Assembly (NCBI GenBank): GCA_015663065.1
Contig: DQSX01000029.1
Location: 1 to 11,499, forward strand
Origin: Sulfurovum sp.
Lineage (GTDB): Bacteria; Campylobacterota; Campylobacteria; Campylobacterales; Sulfurovaceae
Length of the DNA: 11,499 nucleotides
Direction: 5' to 3'
Below, piece after piece: positions 1-6,997 of the stretch. The stretch's first letter is position 1, and each line of letters opens with the position of its first letter. The notes below the pieces were generated by a model. The model worked only from the letters and a program-made list of their open reading frames with translations. It was not told the origin of the DNA and searched no databases. The position numbers and the translations under genes are program-made.

Positions 1-33
1 AAAAGAGAAGAGTTGTTGCAAAGTGCAGCCTGA
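1..33 (+). CDS. possible 3' end of an upstream gene (partial)
   Basis: Reading from base 1, the frame encodes a ten-residue tail (KREELLQSAA) ending at a TGA at 31-33. This is compatible with the C-terminus of a gene that starts before the window. The stretch is too short for any family assignment. A second + frame stays open to a TAA at 65-67, and one minus-strand frame is open from an ATG at 61-63 leftward, but that ATG has no Shine-Dalgarno sequence. Which frame is coding, if any, cannot be settled here. Confidence 0.2.
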   Translation, partial: KREELLQSAA

Positions 34-107
34 TATAAGAGGGAGTTTGGAAATTGCGAACATTTAAGGACGCTATCTGATTTGACTGGTTTGTATTTAT
101 CAGAGAA

Positions 108-128
108 GTGTTAAATTAGTGTTAAATT
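108..128 (+). repeat. 21-bp tandem element, copy 1 (inverted match at 10969-10989)
   Basis: Two identical units GTGTTAAATT (108-117 and 119-128) are separated by one A, giving an 11-bp period. The exact reverse complement of the whole 21 bp occurs at 10969-10989, upstream of another gene start. Direct repeats on an 11-bp period are typical of sites for OmpR/PhoB-family response regulators, which bind head to tail on one face of the helix. The element ends 1 bp before the FNR-type box. A regulatory role is inferred; no regulator gene is present in the window. Confidence 0.6.
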
Positions 129-129
129 C

Positions 130-143
130 TTGATGTAAATCAA
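130..143 (+). promoter_or_regulatory. FNR/CRP-family binding site upstream of nosZ
   Basis: TTGAT-GTAA-ATCAA is a perfect FNR-type palindrome with the canonical 4-bp spacer. Its centre (136.5) lies 30.5 bp before the first base of the TATAAT at 167-172. That places it near -41.5 to -42.5 relative to a start at about 178-179, the classic class II activator position. In Wolinella succinogenes, Crp/Fnr-type Nss regulators control nos and related genes in response to nitrate, NO or N2O, so such a factor is a reasonable candidate. Which factor binds here is not known. Confidence 0.8.
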
Positions 144-166
144 TTATATTTATAATAAGATTAAGA

Positions 167-172
167 TATAAT
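167..172 (+). promoter_or_regulatory. -10 box of the nosZ promoter
   Basis: TATAAT matches the sigma-70 -10 consensus and sits at the correct distance from the FNR-type box at 130-143. No convincing -35 box is present, as expected for an activator-dependent promoter. A second TATAAT at 151-156 is too close to the box for class II activation. The predicted leader of about 50 nt ends in the strong Shine-Dalgarno AAGGAGG at 216-222. Confidence 0.65.
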
Positions 173-227
173 GAAAAGATGGGCGATAGTACTTTGTGTT
201 ATTGACTAAAATTTTAAGGAGGAAAAA

Positions 228-2828
228 ATGAGCTACAGATTAAGCAGATTCGCATCGCTTGTTCTTGGTTCTGCACTGAGTGTAACGACACTTTTTGGTG
301 CGGGAGAGCTGGATAAAGTGATGAAAGAGAGAGGGTTGACACAGGCTGACCTGCTGGCAGCAGCAAAAACCTATACACCTAGTGGTGGACGTGACAAGTA
401 TATTGTATTCAGTTCCGGTGGACAGTCCGGACAGATCATGGTCTATGGTGTACCCTCTATGAGGATCCTGAAATATATCGGTGTCTTTACCCCGGAACCG
501 TGGCAGGGATGGGGGTACGATGATGATACCAAAAAAATTCTTGCACAGGGTAATATCAGAGGCAAGCAGATCACATGGGGTGACACACATCACCCGGGTC
601 TCTCAGAAACAGATGGCAAATATGATGGGAAATGGCTGGTCGTTAACGACAAGGCAAATCCAAGACTTGCAGTAATAGATCTTACAGACTTCGTTACCAA
701 GCAGATCGTGGTAAACCCGGTCTTTAAATCAGACCACGGTGGAGCGTTCTTTACGCCGAACTCCGAATATATTCTGGAAGCATGTCAATACGCAACTCCT
801 TTTGATAACAACTATCATCCCATCGAAGAGTATAAAGAGACCTACCGAGGCGGTGTGACAGTTTGGAAGTTCGATCATGAAAAAGGCAAGATCATTCCTG
901 AGGAATCATTTACGATTGAAATGCCTCCGTATATGCAGGATCTTTCTGATTCAGGCAAGGCGGCAAGTAACGGTTGGGGGTTCACCAACTCTTTCAACTC
1001 CGAAATGTATACCGGAGGTATCGAAAAAGGGCTTCCGCCATTTGAAGCGGGTATGAGTCGTAACGATACCGATTTTCTGCATATGTACAACTGGAAGAAG
1101 CTGGCTGAACTTGCAAAAGATGACAAGAATGTGAAGATCATTAACGGACATAGAGTTATTCCTATGAATGTCGCGATCAAAAATGATGCCCTCTTTCTGA
1201 TCCCTGAGCCGAAATCACCCCACGGTGTAGATGTATCACCAGATGGTAAAAGTATTGTTGTCTGCGGTAAACTTGACACACATGCAACAGTTTACGATTT
1301 TGACAAGCTTATGAAAGCAATCAAGAATAAAGATTATGTAGGAAAAGACCCATACGGTATTCCGATTTTAGATCTCAAGAAAACTATGCATTGTCAAGCT
1401 GAGCTTGGTCTTGGACCATTACACAACCAGTTTGGAAAGAACTGGAAAGATGGTGAAATTTATACTTCTCTTTATGTTGATTCCCAGGTTGTCAAATGGA
1501 ATTACAAAACATGTAAAGTAGAAGACAGACAGAATGTCAACTATAATATCGGACACCTTTGTAGTATGGAGGGCAAGTCAGCTGATCCTCAGGGAGACTA
1601 CATCATTGCACTGAACAAACTGGCAATTGACAGATTTAACGAGATAGGGCCATTGCACCCGCAAAACCACCAGCTAATAGATATCCGAGGCAAGAAGATG
1701 CAACTGCTTTATGATATGCCGGTACCTTTGGGGGAGCCGCACCAGGCAGTGGCGATAAGAGCAAGTAAACTGCATACACATGTACGCTATAAAATGGGGA
1801 CAAATGCCTTTACCGGTGAAGTCCATGAGGGTAAAACACTTGCAGGGCAGGAGAGAATCGTAAGAAAAGGGAATCATGTCTATGTGTACGGTACTGTGGT
1901 GAGATCACATATTAATCCGGAGCGTGTAACGGTAAATAAAGGTGATATTGTAACTTTCTATTTGACAAATCTTGAAAGAGCAGAGGATGAAACACACGGA
2001 TTTACAGTGGACCACTATAATATACACACTTCACTCGAACCGGGTAAAACCGTTGCCGCTACATTCAAAGCAGACATGGAGGGCGTATTCCCTTACTACT
2101 GTACAGAGTTCTGTTCCGCACTTCACCTGGAGATGATGGGATACCTTATGGTAAAAGATCCGAACAAGAAATATACAGCAGCCAAAAAACTCAAAATGGC
2201 AGTAATGAGTCCTGAACAGCTCAAAAAAGAGTATGAACAGACTGTAGCTGTAAATAATGCAACTGATAAAGTTATTCAAAGTGTTGTGAAGTTCCTTAAA
2301 GATAACCACTATGAGAAGTATCCGACTATCAAGGCTTTGGTTGTAGATGCATTGGATCAGTACGGTAAGATCGCTGAAGAGAAGAAAAAGTCTGATGCGG
2401 CACTAAAAGCCGGAGATCTTGAAAAAGCGATTCTTTTTGAAAATATGATCTGGCAGTATATGGTTAAAACAGCTGATGTTGGTATTAGAGCAAAAGATCT
2501 TCTGGTCAAGAAAGTGGCAAAGCCGATGAGTGAAGCAGCAAAACGAGGTGAAGCCGCATATCTTGAAGGTGGATGTAACGGATGTCATGTCATCGGAAAA
2601 GTATCTTCCGGTCCAGATTTGACAGGTGTACTCCAAAGACATGAAAATGGGGAACAATGGGTAACTGAGTGGATTATGCATCCTGAAAAAATGTATAAGA
2701 ATGACTATATTAAGTCTATGATCAACTACTTCAATCTTAAAATGCCTAACCAGGGAATGACAGAGCAGCAGACAAAAGATATTATTGAATATCTTAAGTG
2801 GATCGACGAAAACGCGAATCTCTTCTAG
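228..2828 (+). CDS. nosZ: nitrous oxide reductase, clade II, fused to cytochrome c
   Basis: Periplasmic terminal oxidoreductase that reduces N2O to N2. The 866 residues are longer than clade I NosZ because of a C-terminal haem c domain. The N-terminus is a Sec-type signal peptide without a twin-arginine motif. A beta-propeller follows, carrying seven histidines in the right contexts for the CuZ cluster: H121, H122, H170, H332, H399, H443 and H505. The cupredoxin domain has H590 (in ETHGF) and the CuA motif with C625, C629, H633 and M636. The position that is Trp in clade I CuA motifs is Glu here. A helical linker (about 680-770) leads to a cytochrome c domain with CNGCH at 783-787 and a likely axial Met in the KMPNQGM segment. 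The start is fixed by AAGGAGG five bases upstream. The fused haem probably receives electrons directly from the Nos cytochromes. The gene has its own FNR-type promoter and is followed by a strong stem-loop. Confidence 0.98.
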   Translation: MSYRLSRFASLVLGSALSVTTLFGAGELDKVMKERGLTQADLLAAAKTYTPSGGRDKYIVFSSGGQSGQIMVYGVPSMRILKYIGVFTPEPWQGWGYDDDTKKILAQGNIRGKQITWGDTHHPGLSETDGKYDGKWLVVNDKANPRLAVIDLTDFVTKQIVVNPVFKSDHGGAFFTPNSEYILEACQYATPFDNNYHPIEEYKETYRGGVTVWKFDHEKGKIIPEESFTIEMPPYMQDLSDSGKAASNGWGFTNSFNSEMYTGGIEKGLPPFEAGMSRNDTDFLHMYNWKKLAELAKDDKNVKIINGHRVIPMNVAIKNDALFLIPEPKSPHGVDVSPDGKSIVVCGKLDTHATVYDFDKLMKAIKNKDYVGKDPYGIPILDLKKTMHCQAELGLGPLHNQFGKNWKDGEIYTSLYVDSQVVKWNYKTCKVEDRQNVNYNIGHLCSMEGKSADPQGDYIIALNKLAIDRFNEIGPLHPQNHQLIDIRGKKMQLLYDMPVPLGEPHQAVAIRASKLHTHVRYKMGTNAFTGEVHEGKTLAGQERIVRKGNHVYVYGTVVRSHINPERVTVNKGDIVTFYLTNLERAEDETHGFTVDHYNIHTSLEPGKTVAATFKADMEGVFPYYCTEFCSALHLEMMGYLMVKDPNKKYTAAKKLKMAVMSPEQLKKEYEQTVAVNNATDKVIQSVVKFLKDNHYEKYPTIKALVVDALDQYGKIAEEKKKSDAALKAGDLEKAILFENMIWQYMVKTADVGIRAKDLLVKKVAKPMSEAAKRGEAAYLEGGCNGCHVIGKVSSGPDLTGVLQRHENGEQWVTEWIMHPEKMYKNDYIKSMINYFNLKMPNQGMTEQQTKDIIEYLKWIDENANLF

Positions 2829-2836
2829 CATCTGCA

Positions 2837-2862
2837 ATATAAAGGGGATCCCCCCTTTATAT
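2837..2862 (+). terminator. strong stem-loop after nosZ (attenuator or mRNA-processing/stability element)
   Basis: ATATAAAGGGG (2837-2847) pairs perfectly over 11 bp with CCCCTTTATAT (2852-2862) around a 4-nt loop. It begins 9 bp after the nosZ stop codon. The following bases (ACTATTCTATAAAT) are AT-rich but contain no real T-run, so it is not a textbook intrinsic terminator. It could partly terminate transcription or protect the 3' end of nosZ mRNA, raising NosZ output relative to the accessory genes. Confidence 0.6.
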
Positions 2863-2906
2863 ACTATTCTATAAATAAAGCTTATGGTTTTAAAGTATAA
2901 TTTAAT

Positions 2907-2920
2907 TTGATAGATATCAA
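2907..2920 (+). promoter_or_regulatory. second FNR/CRP-family binding site, upstream of nosB
   Basis: TTGAT-AGAT-ATCAA is a perfect FNR-type palindrome with the same half-sites as the nosZ box but a different spacer. Its centre (2913.5) is 29.5 bp before the first base of a TAGAAT hexamer at 2943-2948, exactly the class II (-41.5) geometry for a start near 2955. It indicates a separate anaerobic or N-oxide-responsive promoter for the accessory operon beginning at nosB. Confidence 0.75.
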
Positions 2921-2942
2921 GTATTATCGAAAGTGAATAGGG

Positions 2943-2948
2943 TAGAAT
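2943..2948 (+). promoter_or_regulatory. -10 box of the nosB promoter
   Basis: TAGAAT is a one-mismatch -10 hexamer positioned correctly downstream of the FNR-type box at 2907-2920. The implied start near 2955 leaves a leader of about 74 nt that contains the long hairpin at 2971-3007. Confidence 0.55.
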
Positions 2949-2963
2949 ATACTGTATAAGGGA

Positions 2964-3014
2964 TATAGGCATATTTAAAAACTTGATTTGTTTGAGTTTT
3001 TAAATATATCTATA
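2964..3014 (+). promoter_or_regulatory. long hairpin in the predicted nosB 5' leader
   Basis: ATATTTAAAAACT (2971-2983) pairs perfectly over 13 bp with 2995-3007 around an 11-nt loop. A 2x2 internal loop then separates it from an outer 5-bp helix, TATAG (2964-2968) with CTATA (3010-3014). The structure ends just before the AAAGGA-type ribosome binding site (about 3018-3023). It could modulate nosB translation or stabilise the transcript. It could also act in termination, although no T-run follows. Its function is inferred only from its position. Confidence 0.5.
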
Positions 3015-3028
3015 AAGAAAGGATATCT

Positions 3029-3811
3029 ATGAGTTCTTTGGCAAAGTCAAGACTGTTTACACTGTTGGCATTGGGTATATTGCTATATTGGTTCGTCATT
3101 CCTGCTGTATTTACACATAATGTTGTCGAGATGGGACGACAGGGGAAAGGAGAGCATCTCTCTGATATGACGGTAAAGGTCTGGGACTATTATCAGAGTG
3201 GACGATATGTCTCTCCAAACATTCCTAAAGAGGATGCGAACAATCTGCGAAAAATGATCGCCGATGATATGGAGCTGAATGTAGTGACAGCACCGATCTG
3301 GTATGTGGCACTTGAAGCACCAAACTATCCTAAAAATGCATTTCCCGAAGGGATCCCTGTATTTTACCACTTTGACGGATTCAGCGGGGATGTACATGAG
3401 ATGAATACGATCAATCATTATATCGGAATGGACCCGATGGAGAGAGGAGCACCGTATCTTCGTATGTTGGCACCTTATGCCCTGATCTTTGTAGCATGGA
3501 TCATGGCGATGTTCATGATCTATAACAATAGACTCTTGAATCTTCTTATGCTGATCCCTGTGGTATTGCCGTTGGTTTTCATAGGGTTCTACTCTTATTG
3601 GCTCTACTGGTTTGGACACCATATGCATGACTGGGGTGCATTCAAGATTAAACCTTTTACTCCTACGGTTTTTGGGGACGGGAAAGTAGCGCAGTTCATC
3701 ACGCATTCCTATCCGACACTTGGTTTCTGGCTTTTGGTTGCGATCAGTGTGCTGAGTATTTTGGCATTGGCGGCAAAACGTAAATATCAGAAAAGTAAAC
3801 AAGAAGTATAA
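3029..3811 (+). CDS. nosB: NosB, membrane protein of clade II nos clusters
   Basis: Integral cytoplasmic-membrane protein of 260 residues found next to nosZ in clade II clusters; its exact role is unproven, with quinol-to-NosZ electron transfer or NosZ maturation proposed. Predicted membrane segments lie at about 9-27, 147-165, 169-193 and 231-249. A hydrophilic domain of about 115 residues sits between the first two. A His-rich motif (HHMHDWG, 197-203) follows the third and is a possible metal or quinol site. The start is supported by an AAAGGA-type ribosome binding site. The gene stands first in the accessory operon behind its own FNR-type promoter, and nosD begins 1 nt after its stop codon. 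The assignment rests on position, length and topology, as the family has no well-defined catalytic motif. Confidence 0.85.
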   Translation: MSSLAKSRLFTLLALGILLYWFVIPAVFTHNVVEMGRQGKGEHLSDMTVKVWDYYQSGRYVSPNIPKEDANNLRKMIADDMELNVVTAPIWYVALEAPNYPKNAFPEGIPVFYHFDGFSGDVHEMNTINHYIGMDPMERGAPYLRMLAPYALIFVAWIMAMFMIYNNRLLNLLMLIPVVLPLVFIGFYSYWLYWFGHHMHDWGAFKIKPFTPTVFGDGKVAQFITHSYPTLGFWLLVAISVLSILALAAKRKYQKSKQEV

Positions 3812-3812
3812 A

Positions 3813-5036
3813 ATGATACAAAAGATCATAGCTTTCAGTATCGCAATAAGTTCTTTGTCCTCGGCAGGCAATGTATTGCAGGAGGCTATTGACAATGCAA
3901 AACCGGGATCACGTCTGGAATTGCCTGCAGGTATTTACCGCGGGAATATTGTAATTGACAAACCGCTGATCATAGACGGTAAAGATCAGAAAGCAGTGAT
4001 AGAAGGTGATGGCAAAAGTACGGTTATTACCATTTTGAGTTCCGGAGTTACTGTAAGGAATCTTACCATTCGAAACAGTGGGGAAAATCATGACAAAGTG
4101 GATGCCGGAATTGCCCTTAAGAAGGTAACACAGTGCATAGTTGAGAATAACCGGATCGTTGACTGTCTTTTTGGTATCGATATGGCAGAAGTGACAAGCT
4201 CAGAGATCAATAACAACTATATTGAGTCTAAACCTTTTGACCTTGGTATTCGGGGTGACGGTGTACGGTTGTGGTACAGCAACGACAACCACCTGAGCGG
4301 AAACCATCTTTACAAGTCACGCGACTTTGTTGTGTGGTACTCGCATGGAAACCTGATAGAAAAAAATCTGGGTGAGTATGGAAGGTATTCACTGCATTTT
4401 ATGTATACAGGAAAGAACTTTGTAAGAGATAATGTCTATAAACACAACTCTGTAGGGATATTCTTCATGTATTCACGTGATACGGTAGCTACAGGAAACC
4501 TGATACAAAACTCTCTGGGAACCACAGGACTGGGTATTGGACTGAAGGATGCCAGCAATTTTATCCTGAAGAACAACACGATCATCTATTGTGCAAGAGG
4601 ATTATATGTGGACAGGTCACCATATGAACCCGGTGAGACCAATCTGATAGAAGGAAACCGTATTATTTACAACAGTGAAGGGATTCATTTTCACTCTTTA
4701 AGTTTGCATAACCGCTTCGAGAACAATGTTTTTAAAGGAAATATTGAAAATATTGTTAATGATTCTTACAATACCAAGGTCACAGAGAATTATTTTGACG
4801 GGAACTATTGGGATGACTACGAAGGCTTTGATAGGAATGGTGACGGTATAGGTGATAGTGCCTATAACTATTATGCCTATGCCGACAAAGTGTGGCTTCT
4901 CAATCATAATGTGAAGTTTTTTTACGGCTCACCGGTGATTTCTATTTTGAACTTTTTGGCAAAGCTGGCACCTTTTTCGGAGCCGGTATTGTTATTAAGT
5001 GATGAACATCCTAAAATGTACGAAGGGCAGGTATAA
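3813..5036 (+). CDS. nosD: NosD, periplasmic beta-helix copper-site maturation protein
   Basis: Periplasmic accessory protein needed for assembly of the NosZ copper centres, working with the NosF/NosY ABC transporter. The 407-residue product starts with a short signal peptide (about 1-19). A run of parallel beta-helix (PbH1/CASH) repeats follows, visible as recurrent NNxI, NxI and GNxL turns from about residue 55 to 330. The C-terminal region has the conserved YWDDYEGFDRNGDGIGD segment typical of NosD, which also resembles an Asp-rich calcium-binding loop. The ribosome binding site is weak (AAGAAG), so translation is probably coupled to nosB, whose stop is 2 nt before the start codon. The stop overlaps the nosG start by one base (TAATG). 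Confidence 0.95.
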   Translation: MIQKIIAFSIAISSLSSAGNVLQEAIDNAKPGSRLELPAGIYRGNIVIDKPLIIDGKDQKAVIEGDGKSTVITILSSGVTVRNLTIRNSGENHDKVDAGIALKKVTQCIVENNRIVDCLFGIDMAEVTSSEINNNYIESKPFDLGIRGDGVRLWYSNDNHLSGNHLYKSRDFVVWYSHGNLIEKNLGEYGRYSLHFMYTGKNFVRDNVYKHNSVGIFFMYSRDTVATGNLIQNSLGTTGLGIGLKDASNFILKNNTIIYCARGLYVDRSPYEPGETNLIEGNRIIYNSEGIHFHSLSLHNRFENNVFKGNIENIVNDSYNTKVTENYFDGNYWDDYEGFDRNGDGIGDSAYNYYAYADKVWLLNHNVKFFYGSPVISILNFLAKLAPFSEPVLLLSDEHPKMYEGQV

Positions 5037-5857
5037 TGGAAGAGAAAGTACAACAGCCAGCTTCGAAAGAGGAGTTGAAACGACGCGCATTCATGAAACA
5101 GGCAGCCGGTCTTGGTGTGCTTGGGATTGCTGCAGCCGGAGGGATCTGGGCAGCAAAAGGTTTCAAGCCGGAAAAAGGGAGGTTAAGGCCTCCAGGTGCT
5201 GTACCTGAAGATCAGTATCTCTCTATGTGTATCAAGTGTGGGCAGTGTCTTCAGGTCTGCCCTTATGATTCCATCAAGCTGGAAGATATAGATGGGAAAG
5301 CTGGTGTGGGAACAGCTTATATTGATCCTCTGGCCAGGGGATGTTATCTTTGTGAAGCTTTTCCTTGCGTGTTGGCATGTCCGACCGGTGCACTTAACCA
5401 TGAAGCAAATGTGATCGATAAAGTACATATGGGTATGGCAATCATCGTAAATGAAAGTGCCTGTATTGCATTGGAGAACAAAAAAGTCACCAGGGAGATG
5501 ATCGGCCGTATCTATGACCATACGAAAGTGATCACAAATGCAGAGCGGCTGGCACGAAAAGTAAACATTTACGATAATGACGAGGAAAAAGTGAAGCTGC
5601 AAAAAGAGCTTTTGCAGAAATTGAGTGCAGAGGAGGGGAAAATATGCAGTCTCTGTGCTGATATGTGCCCATATCCTGTCCCTGAACAGGCTATTGGAAT
5701 GGTCTCAAAGAACGGGGGACTCTTCCCTGAGATCAGGGATGCGTGTGTTGGATGTGGTGCCTGTGTGGAAGTTTGTCCGACAAAAGTGCTCCAAATTCTT
5801 CCGTATGCAACGTATGCTGAAGTGTATGAAAAAAACAAAGGAAGTAAAAATGCGTAA
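5036..5857 (+). CDS. nosG: NosG, NapG-like ferredoxin with four [4Fe-4S] motifs
   Basis: Periplasmic, membrane-anchored iron-sulfur protein proposed to work with NosH as a menaquinol dehydrogenase feeding electrons to NosZ through the NosC cytochromes, by analogy with NapGH. The 273 residues begin with a twin-arginine signal (KRRAFMK, 15-21) followed by a hydrophobic stretch (about 24-40). Four cysteine groups follow: C65-C68-C71-C75, then CYLCEAFPCVLACP, then CSLCADMCP, then CVGCGACVEVCP near the C-terminus. These are typical of NapG/NosG. The third group is less regular, as in relatives. AAGGG at 5023-5027 serves as ribosome binding site. The reading frame overlaps nosC1 by 8 nt. Confidence 0.94.
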   Translation: MEEKVQQPASKEELKRRAFMKQAAGLGVLGIAAAGGIWAAKGFKPEKGRLRPPGAVPEDQYLSMCIKCGQCLQVCPYDSIKLEDIDGKAGVGTAYIDPLARGCYLCEAFPCVLACPTGALNHEANVIDKVHMGMAIIVNESACIALENKKVTREMIGRIYDHTKVITNAERLARKVNIYDNDEEKVKLQKELLQKLSAEEGKICSLCADMCPYPVPEQAIGMVSKNGGLFPEIRDACVGCGACVEVCPTKVLQILPYATYAEVYEKNKGSKNA

Positions 5858-6422
5858 TACAGTATGGATCATCTCATTGACAACAGCACTGGTCTGTTTT
5901 AATGGATGCAGTAGCGAAAAGCCAAGTGAATCAGCTTCAGAAGTAAAAACCACAGGAGATATCGTTGTAACGGAGGGGGTTGTAAAAACACTGAAAAAAG
6001 AGGGGGAGTCAAAAGAGAACAGCGGGCAATTCTATTACTCCTACAATAAAGAGAAAAAAGGGAATGAATACAACTCTGAAACATCCAAGGTAAGAACAGA
6101 GCTTGATGCTTACAGAAATATCAAATCCCCATACGAGAGTGTACAGATTACACTGATGATACAGCAGTTGAGTCCTGATTACCGTCTTTTGTGTTCCGCC
6201 TGCCATGATGATTATGCGAACGGGGTGATCGGGCCAGCTCTGCTGGACAAGAATGCAACATTTATCTATGAACAGATCATTGCATTTAAAACAGGCAGGA
6301 AGAAGAATGAGCTGATGAGAGAGCTGGTCAATCGTATAGAGGAAGAGCGTCTCAAGGCTATTGCAAAAGAGATCGAAAGGTTTAACAGAGAAATCAGAGA
6401 GATGAGGAGTCAAGGAAAATGA
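5850..6422 (+). CDS. nosC1: NosC1, monohaem cytochrome c, predicted lipoprotein
   Basis: Small cytochrome c thought to pass electrons from NosGH toward NosZ. I chose the ATG at 5850 (190 residues) because it follows an AAAGGAAG ribosome binding site and gives a lipoprotein signal peptide with lipid-acceptor C20 (FNGC). The frame is open further upstream to 5625, but that part lies inside nosG. A low-complexity, charged linker (21-95) precedes the haem domain with CSACH at 115-119. M156 is a candidate axial ligand. The C-terminal half aligns with NosC2, so the two look like paralogues. The usual G-x-NGEG stretch after the haem motif is replaced by DDYANG. The stop overlaps the nosC2 start as ATGA. 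Confidence 0.9.
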   Translation: MRNTVWIISLTTALVCFNGCSSEKPSESASEVKTTGDIVVTEGVVKTLKKEGESKENSGQFYYSYNKEKKGNEYNSETSKVRTELDAYRNIKSPYESVQITLMIQQLSPDYRLLCSACHDDYANGVIGPALLDKNATFIYEQIIAFKTGRKKNELMRELVNRIEEERLKAIAKEIERFNREIREMRSQGK

Positions 6423-6943
6423 AACATGTATTAGCGGCTATTGTAACGGTACTGGCACTTGGAGCAATGTTTTTGGTATATCAGTCTGATAAAGAGGTCA
6501 ATAAGCTTGAAGAAATCAAAAAAATGATCGCCAAGACAGAAGTAAAGGTGAAGCTTGATACACAGACAGTTTTACAGGTGGAACCTGTAGAAAGCTTGAG
6601 CCAGGTAGAGATCGAAAAAGAGCAGGAAAAGAAAAAGAAAGAACTGGATGAGAAACTTCAGGCTCTGAAAGAGAAAGCAGGGAATGTAGCAGCATTCAAT
6701 GTGAGCCCGCTCTATAAACAAAAATGTGCTTCCTGTCACGGGGTAAACGGTGAAGGAATCATCGGTCCGAAACTCATAGGTCTTAGTGCACAAAAAGTTT
6801 ATCAGGATTTGGTGGACTTCAAATCGGGTGCAAGGAAGAACTATGTAATGTATGGTCTGCTCAGTAAAATGGAAGAGAGTCAGATGAAAGAGCTCTCTGA
6901 CGAGATTGGATCGTTCGAAACAAAACTGAAAGAGCAGCAGTAA
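6419..6943 (+). CDS. nosC2: NosC2, monohaem cytochrome c, membrane-anchored
   Basis: Second small cytochrome c of the nos electron chain (174 residues). An uncleaved N-terminal hydrophobic segment (about 4-21) probably anchors it in the cytoplasmic membrane. It is followed by a Lys/Glu-rich, coiled-coil-like stalk (about 24-88) and a class I-type haem domain with CASCH at 103-107 and GVNGEGIIGPKL after it. M144 is a candidate axial ligand. It is paralogous to NosC1, but the anchor differs: here a transmembrane helix, in NosC1 a lipid. Translation is coupled to nosC1 by a 4-nt ATGA overlap, with GAGGAG and AAGGA nearby as ribosome binding sequences. Confidence 0.9.
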   Translation: MKHVLAAIVTVLALGAMFLVYQSDKEVNKLEEIKKMIAKTEVKVKLDTQTVLQVEPVESLSQVEIEKEQEKKKKELDEKLQALKEKAGNVAAFNVSPLYKQKCASCHGVNGEGIIGPKLIGLSAQKVYQDLVDFKSGARKNYVMYGLLSKMEESQMKELSDEIGSFETKLKEQQ

Positions 6944-6950
6944 GTGTCAT

Positions 6951-6970
6951 AGAAGTCGTTTCCGACTTCT
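6951..6970 (+). terminator. stem-loop between nosC2 and nosH
   Basis: AGAAGTCG (6951-6958) pairs with CGACTTCT (6963-6970) around a TTTC loop: 8 perfect base pairs, with a G-T then an A-T pair possible beyond. No T-run follows, so it is unlikely to be a strong terminator. It marks the only sizeable gap (54 nt) in the nosB-nosY run and could be an mRNA processing or stability site. Confidence 0.45.
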
Positions 6971-6997
6971 GTTCCAGCCCCAAGCAAAGGATAGCAA

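Noticed and set aside
1..63. Minus-strand gene start (ATG complement at 61-63) divergent from nosZ
   Set aside because: The frame stays open for 21 codons to the window edge but has no Shine-Dalgarno sequence; too little to support a call.
2403..2972. Minus-strand open frame of 189 codons across the nosZ 3' end and the intergenic gap
   Set aside because: It is antisense to the NosZ haem domain and crosses the stem-loop and FNR-type box; no plausible protein features.
3083..3895. Long minus-strand open frame of 270 codons opposite nosB
   Set aside because: It lies antisense to a well-supported membrane protein gene, has an odd Cys/His/Ile-rich composition and no recognisable domain; it is a mirror of nosB codon usage.
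5625..5849. Upstream extension of the nosC1 frame inside nosG
   Set aside because: It would add 75 residues ahead of a clear lipoprotein signal peptide; the ATG at 5850 has a good ribosome binding site and correct signal sequence.
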